Assembly: GCA_039090855.1 (NCBI GenBank)
Contig: CM077007.1
Coordinates: forward strand, 13,875,515 to 13,939,514
DNA: 64,000 bases
Source: Macrothele yani
Lineage: Eukaryota > Arthropoda > Arachnida > Araneae > Macrothelidae
Direction: 5' to 3'
In this document: one piece after another, positions 21,658 through 33,202 of the stretch
Position numbering within the stretch: the stretch's first letter is position 1
Layout of the letters: every line of letters starts with the position of its first letter
Position numbers and translations under genes: made by a program
The notes under the pieces: model-generated
The model's database searches: none
The model's input: the letters and a program-made list of their open reading frames with translations, nothing else
What the model was told of the DNA's origin: nothing

Positions 21658-23434
21658 TTAAGAGCAAAACTGAAGACTAAGGAAAAAATTTTAGAATTTA
21701 AAACGAAGGGTGCAAAATAACCTGAAAATCAAAACGCGCAACGCAGCAGTTTTGAAAATTCAGAATTCACATTCTATAAAGAAGATACCTAAGCAAAAAA
21801 ATACATATATAATTTTGACTCACACCTAATACAACATAGAAAAGGTTATGTATCTACCTGTGTGAGTAAAAGGAGAAAAGATAAAAAATAAAATAAAACA
21901 ACTGAATGTAGAAGGTGTCGAGAATACTGAGCCTTGGCTTTATCAAGGACCAGCAAAAACTCTGCATTTTCTCACTTCCACAAAGACCTAGTTGGAAATG
22001 GGTTTCTGCAAGGCCATAGATGCAAGTAACATTCCCACCTAAAATAGTTTAAAAAATATATATATAAGTCATGTCCTCCGTAGAGTAGCATGACCTAGCA
22101 CTAGTTAACAATTTCGCTTGCATCCATTAACCTTCATGGCCCGACCCATGCTCTTCATCTGTTACTATTAAACAGAGAGAAGAAGATTAAAGAGAACTCA
22201 AGCTGTGAGAGTGACATAATAAATAGAAATGATTTTCAGCTATAACGAAATTCCAAGTTCGTTTGAGAGAGAATTTAAACCTGAAAAACATTGCAAAAGA
22301 AATCCAAATTTTACATTGCAATTAAAAAAGGAAATGTTAATTTATAACGAACAGATTTTTGAAAGAAAACTTGAGTCTAAAACCCCCTACTCTACAACTT
22401 ATGACAGCACGAAAACGAGAATAAGTTAAAGATAATAATTAACTAAAGAAAACTTTGTGAAAGTTATATACCTTAAACAGTTAGTTGCAATATGTACAAA
22501 GTATTTCAGCAGTGCTTTAAGTGCATAATTAATTAGTTATTAAGAACTTAACTTCTTTGAAAAAACAGCGCATAGACAGCGCATAGAAAAGGAACAAGCT
22601 TAGCCTTCTTCTGTTCCTAGGTTCCCCAAAAGACGCTCAAAGTTACAAAGAAAAGTAAGAGTTAAAACCCGCATAAATGTTAACAGACAAACCAATGCTT
22701 AAAAGCTGAAAAGCCAAAAAACGACAGAGAAAAGGTACAAACATTGAACTTATAAAACCTAGAACCCAAAAACAAGGAAGAGAGCTTACCTCTTGTGTGA
22801 CAAAAACTTTTCTCCACACAAGAGGAGAACATGGCTGACCCCTTCCGCCACTCCCCTTGACGCTGGGGGGCAGTGAGGGTGGGGCTGATGGCCTCCTCAT
22901 ACAGCAAGAAACCAACGCGCGGAGATTTTAACCAGAGAAAAAAAAAAAAAAAAAAAATATATATATAAACATAAGACTGTGGATCTGTATGATCAGAATG
23001 AGCAGAATTAACTCTCCAGAATACATGAGAAATATTATAAAATACACGAGCAGTTTATTTAATAATCTTTGCATGTATTAAATCACCTTAGTGAGCTTCT
23101 ATAGATTAATCAGAATCTTATTAATTTTAATGTTGGTTTTACTATTTTTAGTATAGCTATCCTAGTGATGAATAACTAGTTTTCTTTTTTTATTTGTTTT
23201 TATTTTCTTTTATAAACAGATTTTTAAGCTTTTTTTGTGATTTTGTTTATATTATTTAATTTTTTTGTTTTAATAGGACCGTCATATCCATAGCACTAAG
23301 GTTCCTTTAGGTAGTTAATAGGCATCCTCTAGCCAACTTCCTTACGGCTTTGATTGGTCAGAATCATATTATTAACTGTGTAGAAAATTAAAGCAGATCT
23401 GCCAACCTTACTCTATTATTCAGAATAATTTTTC
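21653..23434. other. Intron sequence, probably 3' region of the RT element to its right
   Basis: No certain coding sequence. 22229-22429 (plus) is a 66-codon open frame without recognised motifs. Near 22790-22830 a short inverted repeat (CCTCTTGTGTG with CACAAGAGG) occurs. A degenerate stem-loop on the minus strand at about 21928-21955 faintly resembles the hammerhead arrangement but lacks the core bases. Confidence 0.35.
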
Positions 23435-25236
23435 TTAAAGTTCTTTGATGAAAGAAGAAGGAATTTCGTTCTCTAGAAAACTTTCTAATAGTATATTAAT
23501 GTGGTAATTGAAATCCAAATTGTTGCTGCAAATTCTTGAAATTCTTAGGACCTGAGAAATTAGTACATTCTCAATTACTTTGGTTGAAATGTTATTATTC
23601 CAGTGTAGATATTTAATTACTTTGAAAGGAAAATTAACTCTTTTATCAAAGAGGCTAATAGATGGGTTACCTCTGTTGAGCTTAATGCTTAAGTCTAGGA
23701 ACTCAAGTTCCTGATTACTGTGGTTGGTTTTACATAAGTTAAGAGAGCTAGGATAGATATTATCAAAATCACTCTCTATAACTTCTGAATTATTGATACA
23801 CAGCAGATCATCAATATATCTAAAAGTGTAAAGGTAGTTATCTGAGCAGGTGGGGTGATTTTTAATGAATTTATATTCCTTAAAGAACAGGAATAGATTA
23901 GCGATATTTGTGGACGTTGATGTTCCCATTGGAATACCGTTCACTTGCTTATAGAGGGTATTATTATATAAGATATGGTTATTTTTTATGCAGCAATTGA
24001 GATAAGAGTTCCAAGTTCCTACATCAACAAATTGGTTAAGTTTAAATTCTGCATACAGCTCTTTAAAGGTAGTGATTATGTCTGATAGAGGCAGATTAGT
24101 ATATAGGTTTTCAAAATCATAACTATTAATATCTAGGGGACAAACTTTGAGTATAGTAGAAATTACTTCTGCATTATTATTAATTATCCAAAAATCTCTG
24201 TACATCAAGTTAGAACAGTTTCTAATGTGTTTCAAAACCTTCTTTAAGACATCTTCAAAAGCAAGATCTATTTTCTTTTTATGACTCCTTACTCCACTAG
24301 CTATGAACCTGAACTTCACAGGATCCTTATGAAACTTAACCGTTGCAAAAGAAATGGAAATTCAGGCCCATATCTTCTAGTTTGTGGAATTTTAAGTTTC
24401 TTGAAGAATGCCTTAAACCGATTTTCTAACTGCTTGGTAGAATAACTTACGGGCTCGTATGTTACTCTATTATTGAGTTCCATAGTTAACAATTCAAAAT
24501 AGAACTTCTTACAGATAATTGCAAAATTATTGCTAGCTTTATCCGTAGTGGTAAAAATAAATTGGTCTTGTAGTTTGGAGAGTGACCTTTTAGCTTCTCC
24601 AGAGAAAAAGAGATTTCTGTCGAAACAAAAGTCCAGACCTGCCAACTCACCGGTGAAGCTATTGATTATATTATATTTCCATTCTGCGAAGGCCTCAATA
24701 GGCTGATTGTACGTCAAACTGGTTTTTACGATGTACTTATTTACATCTTGAGTGAAGCTCTCAAGAATCCTTTCTTTGGAAATTGTGAAGGAAGGTCTGA
24801 ATTTAGAGCCATACTCTAATAAATTCCTAAGCTTTTCATTTTCAACATAACTCAAGTTTCCGGTGATAATATGGTTGTAATTCTTATCATAGTGAACTGT
24901 TTCTTTATGTTCATCACAAGAACAAGAAGTAATTACAGGAATGTAGCTCGAAGAGTTAAGTTTGTAGTTTTTAACTATTGACCCTAAGGTCTTAACATAT
25001 TTAAAACTTACAATAGACATATGTATATAAATTACAAAATTCTGGTTATATATATAATCAGTCAAGAAGTCTCGGCCCCCTCAAAATTTGTCATTGCCTT
25101 CCCGGAAAAAACTCACTGAATGCAACGTTGTTAGCATCTCTTATTGAAGACTTAAACCTGTGCGCTTGATCTAGGAAGTTAGCATATTGTTTGGATAGTG
25201 ACTGGTTATCTAGACTCTGGGCTTCTTGTTATTCAG
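23435..25236 (-). pseudogene. Reverse transcriptase with YIDD box, unclassified (PLE-like)
   Basis: Two adjoining frames. 24316-25065 is the N-terminal part, ending at a stop just where the next frame begins. 23435-24319 holds KFRFIASG, FDFENLYTNLPL, the NGIPMGTSTSTNIANLFLFF motif, the catalytic FRYIDDLL box, ELEFLDLSIKL and a thumb-like C terminus. The junction near 24335 looks like a one-base deletion, because a frame reading FHKDPVKFRFIAS continues the RT. About 50 more N-terminal codons are visible up to 25236 (QYANFLDQAHRF). The frame starting with GTG is not a real start. I see no GIY-YIG or apurinic endonuclease, so it may be an endonuclease-less PLE or another RT clade. It lies antisense in the host intron. 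Confidence 0.65.
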
Positions 25237-25466
25237 CAACTATGTGACTAATTTCTGTACAACAGTATGTTTTTTCTTCCTTACAGTAAGTTACCCTACA
25301 GCACTGTAAGCTGCAGTAGTTACTGAATTATTTCATACTTCTTCTGGATTATATCCCAAGAAAAAAAAGTCCCTGTGTTTATTTAGTGGTTATATTATTT
25401 TTATGATTTCTGCTATTTTTCATGAATATCACAAATTTTTCTTAATATATGTTATTTCTCTTTTAG

Positions 25467-25551
25467 CCTAAACCACGTCTTCTAAGAAGACAGAAATCAA
25501 CATCTGAAATTGAAGCAGCAAAGATAACAGTTCCTGATGCTGAGGAAGAAA
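25467..25551 (+). CDS. Exon following the C1-domain exon
   Basis: 85 nt with a clean acceptor (TTCTCTTTTAG) and donor (AAA then GTATGTG). It reads 28 codons plus one base, continuing in phase from the exon at 12649-12731. The product is basic then acidic: PKPRLLRRQKSTSEIE followed by a DAEEE stretch. This looks like a flexible phosphorylatable linker after the C1 domain. Codon-phase agreement with the upstream exon is the main support. The protein family is not certain. Confidence 0.55.
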
Positions 25552-28500
25552 GTATGTGAAGTTTGTATATGTTACTTTCAACTGCCACTGCTTTTGTACA
25601 GCTTTTCTGCTCAGAAATACGGTTCACATGAAAAAGTGTTTATAACTGAAATATGTTGATACTTCTTTTTTCTGCTTTTTCTTTTTCTGCATCTTCACTT
25701 ATGCATGCACTTTCAGCATTCTAGCTGTATCAAAGAACTTACCATGATTTTGCCAGTTAATTAGAACAAAGTAAATCACAAATGTCCTTTCCTTTAACTG
25801 GTAAAACTTTTTTCATATACTTTTAATATATATACTATATATTTTTTGCCTTGTAGAATATTTTTAGTGCATTTACATTGCAACATATTAGAACTTTATG
25901 GTTGCAAACAACACTAAGTTGTTTATTTTACCTTTCCATTTTAGGGCTTTTATTGTACTAATCAAATGGATACTTTGATTTAGGTTTGTGTTTCATGAAG
26001 AATGAACGGTATTCATGAATAAGTGGATTGGATTTTGTCCAGTTACATGATTTTTCAATGTGGTTATAAAGAAGCAAAATATGATACATTGTTCACTTTT
26101 CTATGTTATTTCTTTTTATGTGTGAGTGCATACATATAAGTTTTCAACATATTAGTTTATAGAAGATACCTACAGTTGAATGTAAGTTTTAAGCATATCA
26201 GTTCATAGAAGATACCAGCCTGGTTTGGGACAACCAAACCAGCCTGGGAATAATAAAAAATCTTACCTGAAGCAGAATTGCAATTTGATATAATACTCTA
26301 GCTAAAAAAGTCTAGTATAAAGCAGTCTTTCAGTCAATAAGTGTGATTCTTTTCCTCATTTCTATAAAAAATGTGAATGATAAAAAATTCTGAATCAAAA
26401 GTAAACATACTAGGGAAGTCATATTCATAAAAAACTCCTACTCAGTTAGTAATTTGTAGTATGGCCGTGTACATAGGTTTGGTGCGAAATGAGTTTCTAG
26501 AGTACACCATTTTGCACTTTTATATATTGTAATATACTAAATATAATTGACTGTCATTAATTCTCCAGATCATTGAGACAGAATTAGCACATATATGTTT
26601 TGAAATTGAAGTGTCTAATGCTTATTTTTCAGTTTGCCACTGTAATTAGTTTGTCCTTGAAAACTGGATTTCCTAAAAGTGATTATTACACATATCATTT
26701 TTTTCTCCTGTTTGTTCATGACTTTTTTTTTAAAGCTTTCTTGAATTTCAAATACTTTTTTCGTTGTTGTTTCATTTCTGATATAGCTGTGATATACTAG
26801 ATAGGAATAGATAGGAATAATTGCACTTTCATAAGTAGCTCTGTGATCTCATATTGAAATTAAAGTGTTACCTTAACAAAAAACATTTGTTAAGTTTTGA
26901 AAACTTGTAAGATAATTTTCTAAAAGTTCATTGTGCATGATTTGCCTTTGAAAAGCAGAAGCAGTTATCTGTAATACCCTGAAATTTCATGAGCACTTTG
27001 TTAATACTTGCTGTTTGTCCAGAAAATCACACATTCATAATGAATGAGTGTTCTTTGAAATTCACCTCAAAAATTATCCACTAAATTGTAATTAATATTG
27101 ATATATCAAAATTTTATTTTGGCATATTATTTGCAGTGGTGGACCTAGACCTAAGATCAATCTCATCACCTCTTCTGTCTGAGCAAGCCTTTCTATTGTT
27201 GTTGTTTTTATACAAGCAAATATCTTCATTTATAAAATAATAGAAATAATATTTTTAGCTCATGCATTCTATTATTTGGTAAAAAATATTGTTTCTGTCA
27301 ACCAATAGAATTTATATTTTAGATGCTGGTCTTATCCCAAGCACCTGTTTCAGTGGGGGGAAAAGCAAACAGTACAGTTTGTTTGAATCACTCTGTGCAG
27401 TTAGCCATCAGGCCATCAGGTACAGATTGGGATCACCAAACCAGGTCAGGAATTTTAATTGTGTGATCCACTACAAAAATGCATGCACCTGCAGGGGAAC
27501 ACCTTATAAATTTCCTCATGAAGAAAATTCTGTTAGATCTTGGGTGAAAAATAAATTGAATTATGCATTGTAAAACAAATTCAAATGTGAACAAATTTTA
27601 GCCATTTAACGATGAAAGAATTTTAAAAATATGTTCTCGATTAAATGTGTGACCAAACTACACTATATTCAATCGTAGAAGATTTTAAAAATTCCAGACA
27701 ATTATTTTCATTTTAAAAATTTTGTTTTGACAAAGAATCATGAGCTTTTTCCAATTAAATCATCGCAAAGGTTATTCTGAAGGTTGAAATGTGCATATGC
27801 AATATAGGAACTTTCTTACACAATTAATTTTTATATTTATTTGGTCACTGATCGCCACCATTTTGAACTATGAACCAGTCTGGTAAATTGTTGTTTCTTT
27901 TAAGATAAATGTGGGTGGGACACAGATTTCAGAATACCTCTGCCCGAGAATCGCTTTAAATTCTGTGGGTAACAGGGTGGGAATAATGGGTCATCACTGT
28001 GGGTACAATTCTCTCCTTCAAAATTACAAAAAGAGGGTAGGGCCTATTAATGACCCTGGTCCCAAAGTCCAATGATCTTCTTCTAACTGTAGTTAACTTT
28101 ATCTTAATTAATTTATAACTGCATTCTTGGTCAGGTGGCACTTTTCTCACATATGTACAGATCATTTTGCTATGTCATTTCAGAGCAAAAAAAAAAAAAA
28201 AGTCACTTACTTTTTTTTTAAGGGAATAAATTTTCAGACAGAAATAAATCTGAAATGAAATTAATGGTTACTATTCATATGTACCAAAATAATCATTCAT
28301 TTGTTCCAAAAATTCCAGACAAAAAATAATAGGAGAAAGTGGGCCATTTTGCAACACTGTGTACGAGTTTGTGAACACCTTAAGACAAAAGCTATTATAG
28401 GTATCAAGAGTAAATTTTATATTAGGAATTTTGTGAAATAATACTACATAGTAGTACATTTCACATTTTCTTAAAGACAATTGAAACTCATTGTCAATTT

Positions 28501-29468
28501 AAAAGTATCTGGAGTTTCAAAGCATTATGTAGCTTTGAAAAATCATGAAAAAAATGCAATGTGTGATAAGTCCTCTTATAGGAAAAATAAAATCATTGTA
28601 AACCAGTTCAAAAAAATAATGAGCTCCAACAGAAAATAAAATGACTAATTTACCCGTATTAATGACAAAAAACATTTCATCATCATGCAATTTGAGTTCT
28701 ACCTTGAACATGACTGATGTCTGTGGGCTATTCCTCAGTCCTGACATTCTGGTGGGCCAGGCTTCCCCTGTTAACCATAACTATTTTTGGTAGTTACATT
28801 GAAATTCATAGTATAATCATCAGTTTTTTTTTCTTAGGATTCAGTTTTAAGTTCCAGAAGGGTTGGTTGAGATCTTCCACTGTGCATAATCTGCAGTTTA
28901 TCTCCATATCAAAGGTGATAAAATTGTGTTTTTTTCAACAGTTCATTAATAATGTCTTTCGTTTTACTCATTTCATCTATTGCACATAATATAATTCATT
29001 TTAATTCACTAATGTGCACTAATTGCACATTATACACAACTATTGTATATGTGCTTTCATGTCATACGTAAGTGGGAAACGAATTTTCCACTTATGTAGC
29101 CACTCATTCAGAAAATTTTCAAATCGAATTTCCTACTGTTTCCATGTAGCCACTCCAGAAAGTTTTCAAGTTTTCTGAAGGAGTGGCTACATAGAAACAG
29201 TGAAAATACGGCATATTTGTGCCAACGATTACATATGTGTTTTCTTGTGCACTACAAGGCTAAAGTTAATAGCACAGGAGTCTATCCCTTCGCTCAGTGA
29301 AGTCTGGAAAATGTATGCACAGGCAGCCCTTCACCCCATCCTCTCATTGCCATTGAAATGCAATGGTTCATATGACTTGGCAAGGCTTTGACATCAGCCA
29401 CTACATACACATAGCATACATAGAATGCAACACCAATTGTGTTGGCAACTGTTGTCTGTGAGATTTTC
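25552..29468. other. Intron-like sequence; one possible exon and small hairpins
   Basis: Mostly AT-rich non-coding sequence. 27323-27419 has an acceptor (TTTATATTTTAG) and donor (ATCAG then GTACAG) and stays open in the phase left by the previous exon, but its residues match no family I know. Hairpins occur at 29066-29096 and 29145-29191 (GTAGCCACTCC with GGAGTGGCTAC). No transposon coding is recognised. Confidence 0.4.
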
Positions 29469-29472
29469 TTAA

Positions 29473-29893
29473 GGCTCTACGAGACCCGCCATCTTGTATT
29501 ATGCCTTCTCTTGTTAACCAATGGGCAAGCGTATTTCACAAATTGCTCAGGCAATTTTGCACATTTTGGAACACCGTTTGTGGCTAATGCAAGATATATG
29601 ATAACTAAAGAGTTCCCTGGTTTCAGATTTTCATTTTGGACTCTTTAAGTACTTTTTATTAATTAATAAAACTATGGAAGACGCCTTGGTACGACTTTCG
29701 TTGCAGATAAAAAAGGAAGGGAAAGGTCAATAAAAATTCTGAAACCAGGGAACTCTTTATTTATCATATATCTTGCATTAGCCACAAACGGTGTTCCAAA
29801 ATGTGCAAAATTGCCCGAGCAATTTGTGAAATACGCTTGCCCATTGGTTAACAAGAGAAGGCAGCAATACAAGATGACGGGTCTCGTAGAGCC
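29473..29893. mobile_element. TTAA-flanked MITE with ~160-bp inverted repeats
   Basis: The sequence GGCTCTACGAGACCCG starts the left arm (29473-29632) and its complement ends the right arm (about 29738-29893). TTAA lies directly outside at 29469-29472 and 29894-29897. The 105-bp centre is unique and no protein is encoded. A TTAA duplication is used by piggyBac-like and Kolobok transposons, so this is likely a non-autonomous member of one of them. The arms are about 95% alike, suggesting a fairly recent insertion. Confidence 0.8.
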
Positions 29894-29897
29894 TTAA

Positions 29898-30639
29898 TAA
29901 AAGTGAATGAATATTTCTTAATATGCATTTTAATTATTTGAATTCCTAGATCATTTCGTCTTGTCGATAACATACTCCACTGATCCACAATGCACATACT
30001 TGTACATCACATTGCTTACACATGTTCTTTGTACATCACTCATTATCTTCTCTGCCAGAAATTTCTGAATTTTACCGTCTCATGAACTCATTTGTCTCTC
30101 ATAAGTCTTTTAGTAATTTGAGTGGTATTAAATCTTTTGATTACCCATGTACTCACTTATTTGTTCAGCATGTCCAAACTACCTCTGTAATTTTTTACCC
30201 TACTCAGAACACTTTATTTACATTTCATATTTGCTGAAATTTAAGTTCTTGCATGTGCCACATATGTCTGGCTGTGTAAGCCCCTTCATAATCATTGAAC
30301 CTCTGCAGCATTTAACAAATTCGTGTTTCTTTAATGATACCATGATTTCTCTACTCTGCATCAGGTACAAACAATTGCAATTTCATATGAAGCCATTCAT
30401 GAACTATTTACTATACGATACTCCTTGAAGCCCATGTGAAGCTGTAATTAATTTTAAAGCTTAATTCACTCACCCACCAACTAAAGAAGCGCTCATATCT
30501 TCCCCTGTTGAGCATTCTTTTTAATTTTTATTTTCCAAGTACAGCAATTGTTTATATATGTACAAAAATCTGTGCTATCATCCTTGCATGTATGTGTTAG
30601 TATATGTTATCAAGAATGCGCTGCATGTTTGTTTATATG
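29898..30639. other. No recognised features
   Basis: AT-rich sequence with only short open frames. Nothing supported. Confidence 0.45.
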
Positions 30640-30641
30640 TA

Positions 30642-31953
30642 CAAGGGTGGATCAAAAAGTAATGCACACTTTTTTTTTTTTTTTTTGCAACAGTTTTATA
30701 GATACGCAAAACAAAATATATACACAGTGAAACTACATTTCTCAGCTATTTTTCGACATTAGAACCGAGACGCTAGAGACATTTATCCCAGCGTGGTACC
30801 AGTTTTTGTTCATAAAAGTCCATTTTCTGGGCATGTAGCCATCTGCGGACAACCAATTTGACTTTGTCAGCCGAATCGAAGTGTTAACCACTCAGGAATC
30901 TTTTCAAAGGATCAAACGGATAAAAGTCCGAAGGAGCCAGGTCTGGACTGTACAGGTGGGTGCTGGAGTACCTCCCAGCCAAATTGTGTAATTTTGTCAC
31001 AAACATGTTGTGCAACATGTGGGTGAGCGTTGTTCTGGAGCAGTCTGACATTTGCAGCCTCTCTGTTGGGTCTTTTGTCACAAAGGGCATGATGCAACTT
31101 TGGGAATGTGTCACTTGGTCTCTGTTGGATGAAACTCCACCAGAAGAATGCCATGCATGTCCTAGAACACCAGCATTAGGACTTTTTGTGCAGATTGGGT
31201 TACCCTGAAGTTTTTTGGTGGTGGAGAGTCAGAATGTTTTCACATCATACTCTCCTTCTTTGTTTCGAGAGTGTAGTGGTATGTCCAGCACTCGTTGCTC
31301 ATCACTACACCTGCCAAAAATTCATGTCCTTCTTTTGCGTAACCCATCAGATGGTCCAAGGAGGAAATCATTCTCTGTCGCTTCTGGTCATCTGCCAAGT
31401 TCTTGGGCACCGATCACGCACTGACCTTTCAAAATTGCAATTTGTCATGCACAATATCATACGCTATACCGTACTAAATGTTGAACTTCTGTGCCAATGT
31501 GCGCAGATGGATCCACCCATCACTCAGAATTGCCTGTTCAATGCCTCTTACAGTGGCAGGTGATGATGCGGTTACAGGTCGACCAGAATGTGGTGAATTG
31601 GTAAGGTTGCCACGGCCCTGTGTAAAGAAACTGCACCTTCTAGAGATGTTGCATGGTCCAGGCAATCGCCACCATACACTTTGACCATTTCTTTGTGAAT
31701 TTCCATTGGAGTTTTCTGTTAAGCCCACACACAAAATTCAGACTACATCACATTGCTCTTCATTTGTAAACAATGCTAACAAATACAACATCTTTGTGCC
31801 ATCGTTCACAATGTCTTCCACCATGGTGACACCTGATCCAGCCAAACTGGTATGTAGCATGATATTCAAAATCATTGGCGGCCAAACTGCAGCCTGCTAC
31901 TTACAATCTGCTAAGAAAAAAATTGCTGTGAGTTACTTTTTGATCCTCCCTAG
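30642..31953 (-). mobile_element. Mariner-like transposon with degenerate transposase
   Basis: Length (1312 bp) and ends are right for a complete mariner. The inverted repeats share GGATCAAAAAGTAA (left 30642 onward, right complement ending 31953), with TA on each side (30640-30641 and 31954-31955). On the minus strand, 31474-31734 keeps the N-terminal region with GRPVTASSPATVRGIEQAI and RTLAQKFNI; 30884-31114 keeps a C-terminal region with HMLHNMFVTK and YSPDLAPSDF, the third catalytic Asp motif, then PLKRFLSG. The middle is frameshifted. A poly-T tract at 30669-30687 lies just inside the left repeat. Confidence 0.8.
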
Positions 31954-32052
31954 TATCATGTATTTGAACATCCTTAGTTGTGTTTACATAGTAGGGATAC
32001 AGTTATGAGTTGTGTTTGGCAGTGATACACTAACTTTTAAACTCGGGTAATA

Positions 32053-33144
32053 TTGGGTTGATGCATAAGTTCATGCCATTTTATTTCATGAGTGTTTCCC
32101 AGGTCAGTAGTGATGGTACAGATGGCCAGTTGTGTATTAAAATGTAGCTAGTAATATCATGTTTCTAAATCATATTGCGTTGTGTGATTGTGGCTAATGA
32201 TTTTTTTGGTTTTCAGGTCCAGAAGTATGGAGTGTCAAGTAGTGAGGAATTAGCATTTCCGACATCTGCTCCTTTATGAGTTTAACAAGCAATCCACAGC
32301 CACCGAGGCTACTCGACAAAATTGTGCTGTGTATGGGGAGGATGCTATTGCTCCGAGAACAGCCTGCAAATGGTTTGAGCAGTTCTGAGGTGGCAATTTT
32401 GACCTCAACCACTCTCCATGCTCAGGTTGTCCATCTCACTTTGATGAGGATGGTTTAAACCATCTCATCCACTTGGATCCGCGTCAAACCACATGCAAAT
32501 TGGTCACTGAGATGGACTGTGATCAGGCCAAAGTGGTGCGACACCTTAAACGTATGGGAAAGGTCCAGAAATTGGGGTCTTGGGTGCCTCACACTCTCAC
32601 CGAGGACAGCAAGAATCAGTGTGTTGCCATATGTGGTTCCTTACTCGCACGTTATCATAAATGTCCTCAGCAACACAAACCCTTTCTGTCACGTATTGTT
32701 ACTGAAGATGAAAAGCGGTACATGTACATGAATTTCAGGCATCGTAGGTAATGGTTAAGCCTAAACAAGACACCCACACCGTGTCCAAAGCATGATTTTC
32801 ACCCTGCGAAGATCATGTTGTGTGTCTGGTGGGACATGGAAGGTATTATTCACTGGGAAATGCTGCCGAGGAATCAAACCATCGACGCTGCACTCTATTG
32901 TGAGCAAATCCACTGTGTAGAGGGAGCAATTCAGCAGAAACGGCCACATCGGTACCATGGTGTCCTTCTCCAACATAATGCACATTTTTTAAAGAATGGC
33001 ATTTCAGACCTATCCAGACGTTGGGACACCATCATAAACAATGGGGGGGGGGATACGTAGTTGATTGATTCCATTTTCCCTTCTGATGTAATACATTCAT
33101 GTAGTGCAGTGAAAAAAACGGCATGAACTTATTCATCAACCCAA
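32053..33144 (+). mobile_element. Mariner-like transposon, internally deleted
   Basis: Ends are TTGGGTTGATGCATAAGTTC (32053) and the complement of GGCATGAACTTATTCATCAA (33144). The coding remnant from about 32250 to 33058 gives an N-terminal helix-turn-helix region (LLLYEFNKQSTATEATRQNC, TACKWFEQF), then LIHLDPRQTTCKLVTEMDC, SRIVTEDEKRYMYMNF (first acid region), VWWDMEGIIHWEML and GVLLQHNAH (Asn where an Asp is expected). It then jumps to KNGISDLSRRWDTIINN, the extreme C terminus. The segment with the third catalytic Asp (YSPDLAPSD-type) is deleted, so it cannot be active. Confidence 0.8.
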
Positions 33145-33202
33145 CATAATTTGAAATTAAAGAAAGATGAAAAGCATTCACAGAATGGCACTTTTACTAA
33201 AA

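Noticed and set aside
21928..21955. Minus-strand stem-loop GCC-AA-GGC with TTGATAA before it, near the YIDD reverse transcriptase
   Set aside because: The core bases differ at several positions and the trailing GAAA reads TCAG. The link to the RT element 1.5 kb away is unproven.
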